DNA of 6,749 nt from Gallionellaceae bacterium. GTDB lineage: Bacteria; Pseudomonadota; Gammaproteobacteria; Burkholderiales; Gallionellaceae. The translations under genes and the position numbers were made by a program. The stretch covers positions 1 through 6,749 of the forward strand of contig CANFCA010000061.1 of assembly GCA_947445045.1 (NCBI GenBank), in the 5' to 3' direction. The notes beneath the pieces are model-generated. The model did not search any database and had not been told where the DNA came from. It worked only from the letters and a program-made list of their open reading frames with translations. Below are positions 6,590-6,749 of the stretch, piece after piece. Numbering within the stretch: the first letter of the stretch is position 1; each line of letters begins with the position of its first letter.

Positions 6590-6749
6590 TTAAGCGATGC
6601 TTTCGCTGACCCGATCCCTAAGTTCTTTACCTGCCTTAAAATGCGGCACGTATTTAGCGGGCACTTTGACTTTGTCGCCCGTTTTAGGATTGCGGCCTAA
6701 ACGTGGCGGACGATAATTCAGGCCAAAACTACCGAAACCACGAATCTCG
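6590..6749 (-). CDS. ihfB: Integration host factor subunit beta (5'-truncated by window edge)
   Basis: Beta subunit of the IHF heterodimer, a nucleoid protein that binds specific sites in the minor groove and bends DNA sharply, assisting recombination, replication start and transcription. Only the last 52 residues are present; the frame enters from the right edge with one partial codon. Visible landmarks are [16 protein letters not shown], the arm motif [10 protein letters not shown], whose proline intercalates between base pairs in HU/IHF proteins, and [16 protein letters not shown] at the C-terminus. The [16 protein letters not shown] ending marks IhfB rather than IhfA or HU. The stop is TAA at 6592-6590. 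Its adjacency to lapA and lapB matches the order known from other proteobacteria. The frame is too short at the window end to be listed as a complete gene. Confidence 0.95.
   Translation of the reverse strand, partial: EIRGFGSFGLNYRPPRLGRNPKTGDKVKVPAKYVPHFKAGKELRDRVSESIA

Noticed and set aside
1..6749. A defence island, mobile element, CRISPR array or wholly new system
   Set aside because: No transposase, integrase, repeat array, tRNA-linked attachment site or run of unknown genes is present. All genes but the ankyrin protein belong to well-known housekeeping families.

Overview
The window reads as chromosomal core sequence from a betaproteobacterium. The evidence is the block ihfB - lapA - lapB - pyrF - heptose kinase - hldD - cysM, and proteins that align well by eye with remembered E. 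coli homologues while differing at the ends and in loops. Base composition is moderate, with no strong GC bias. The Nitrosomonadales (for example Gallionellaceae-like) would fit, but this is inference from gene order and protein style; no rRNA or other decisive marker is present.

Left side, plus strand (1-1399): the 3' end of a periplasmic Amidase_3-family N-acetylmuramoyl-L-alanine amidase, then a 317-residue soluble protein with an unassigned N-terminal region and about six ankyrin repeats. Only 14 bases separate them, so they are probably co-transcribed.

Right side, minus strand (6749 down to 1400): the C-terminal half of ihfB with a clear rho-independent terminator, then lapA, lapB, pyrF, a kinase-only rfaE1, hldD and cysM. 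From lapA to cysM the gaps are 48, 24, -4, 42 and 3 bases, as in one operon. LapA/LapB belong to control of LPS amount at the inner membrane. RfaE1 and HldD make the ADP-heptose of the LPS inner core. PyrF makes UMP, the precursor of the UDP-sugars used for lipid A and murein. CysM makes cysteine or S-sulfocysteine. The operon thus joins envelope building with precursor supply.

The two transcription units converge with no base between their stop codons. The hldE-hldD gap is almost wholly a REP-like GGGAGAGGG palindrome that also supplies the hldD Shine-Dalgarno sequence. A short direct repeat spans the lapB/pyrF junction. No stretch over 300 bases lacks a gene. I saw no tRNA or rRNA gene, CRISPR array, insertion sequence, phage gene or toxin-antitoxin pair, and nothing I would call a new biological system. 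The least explained gene is the ankyrin protein.
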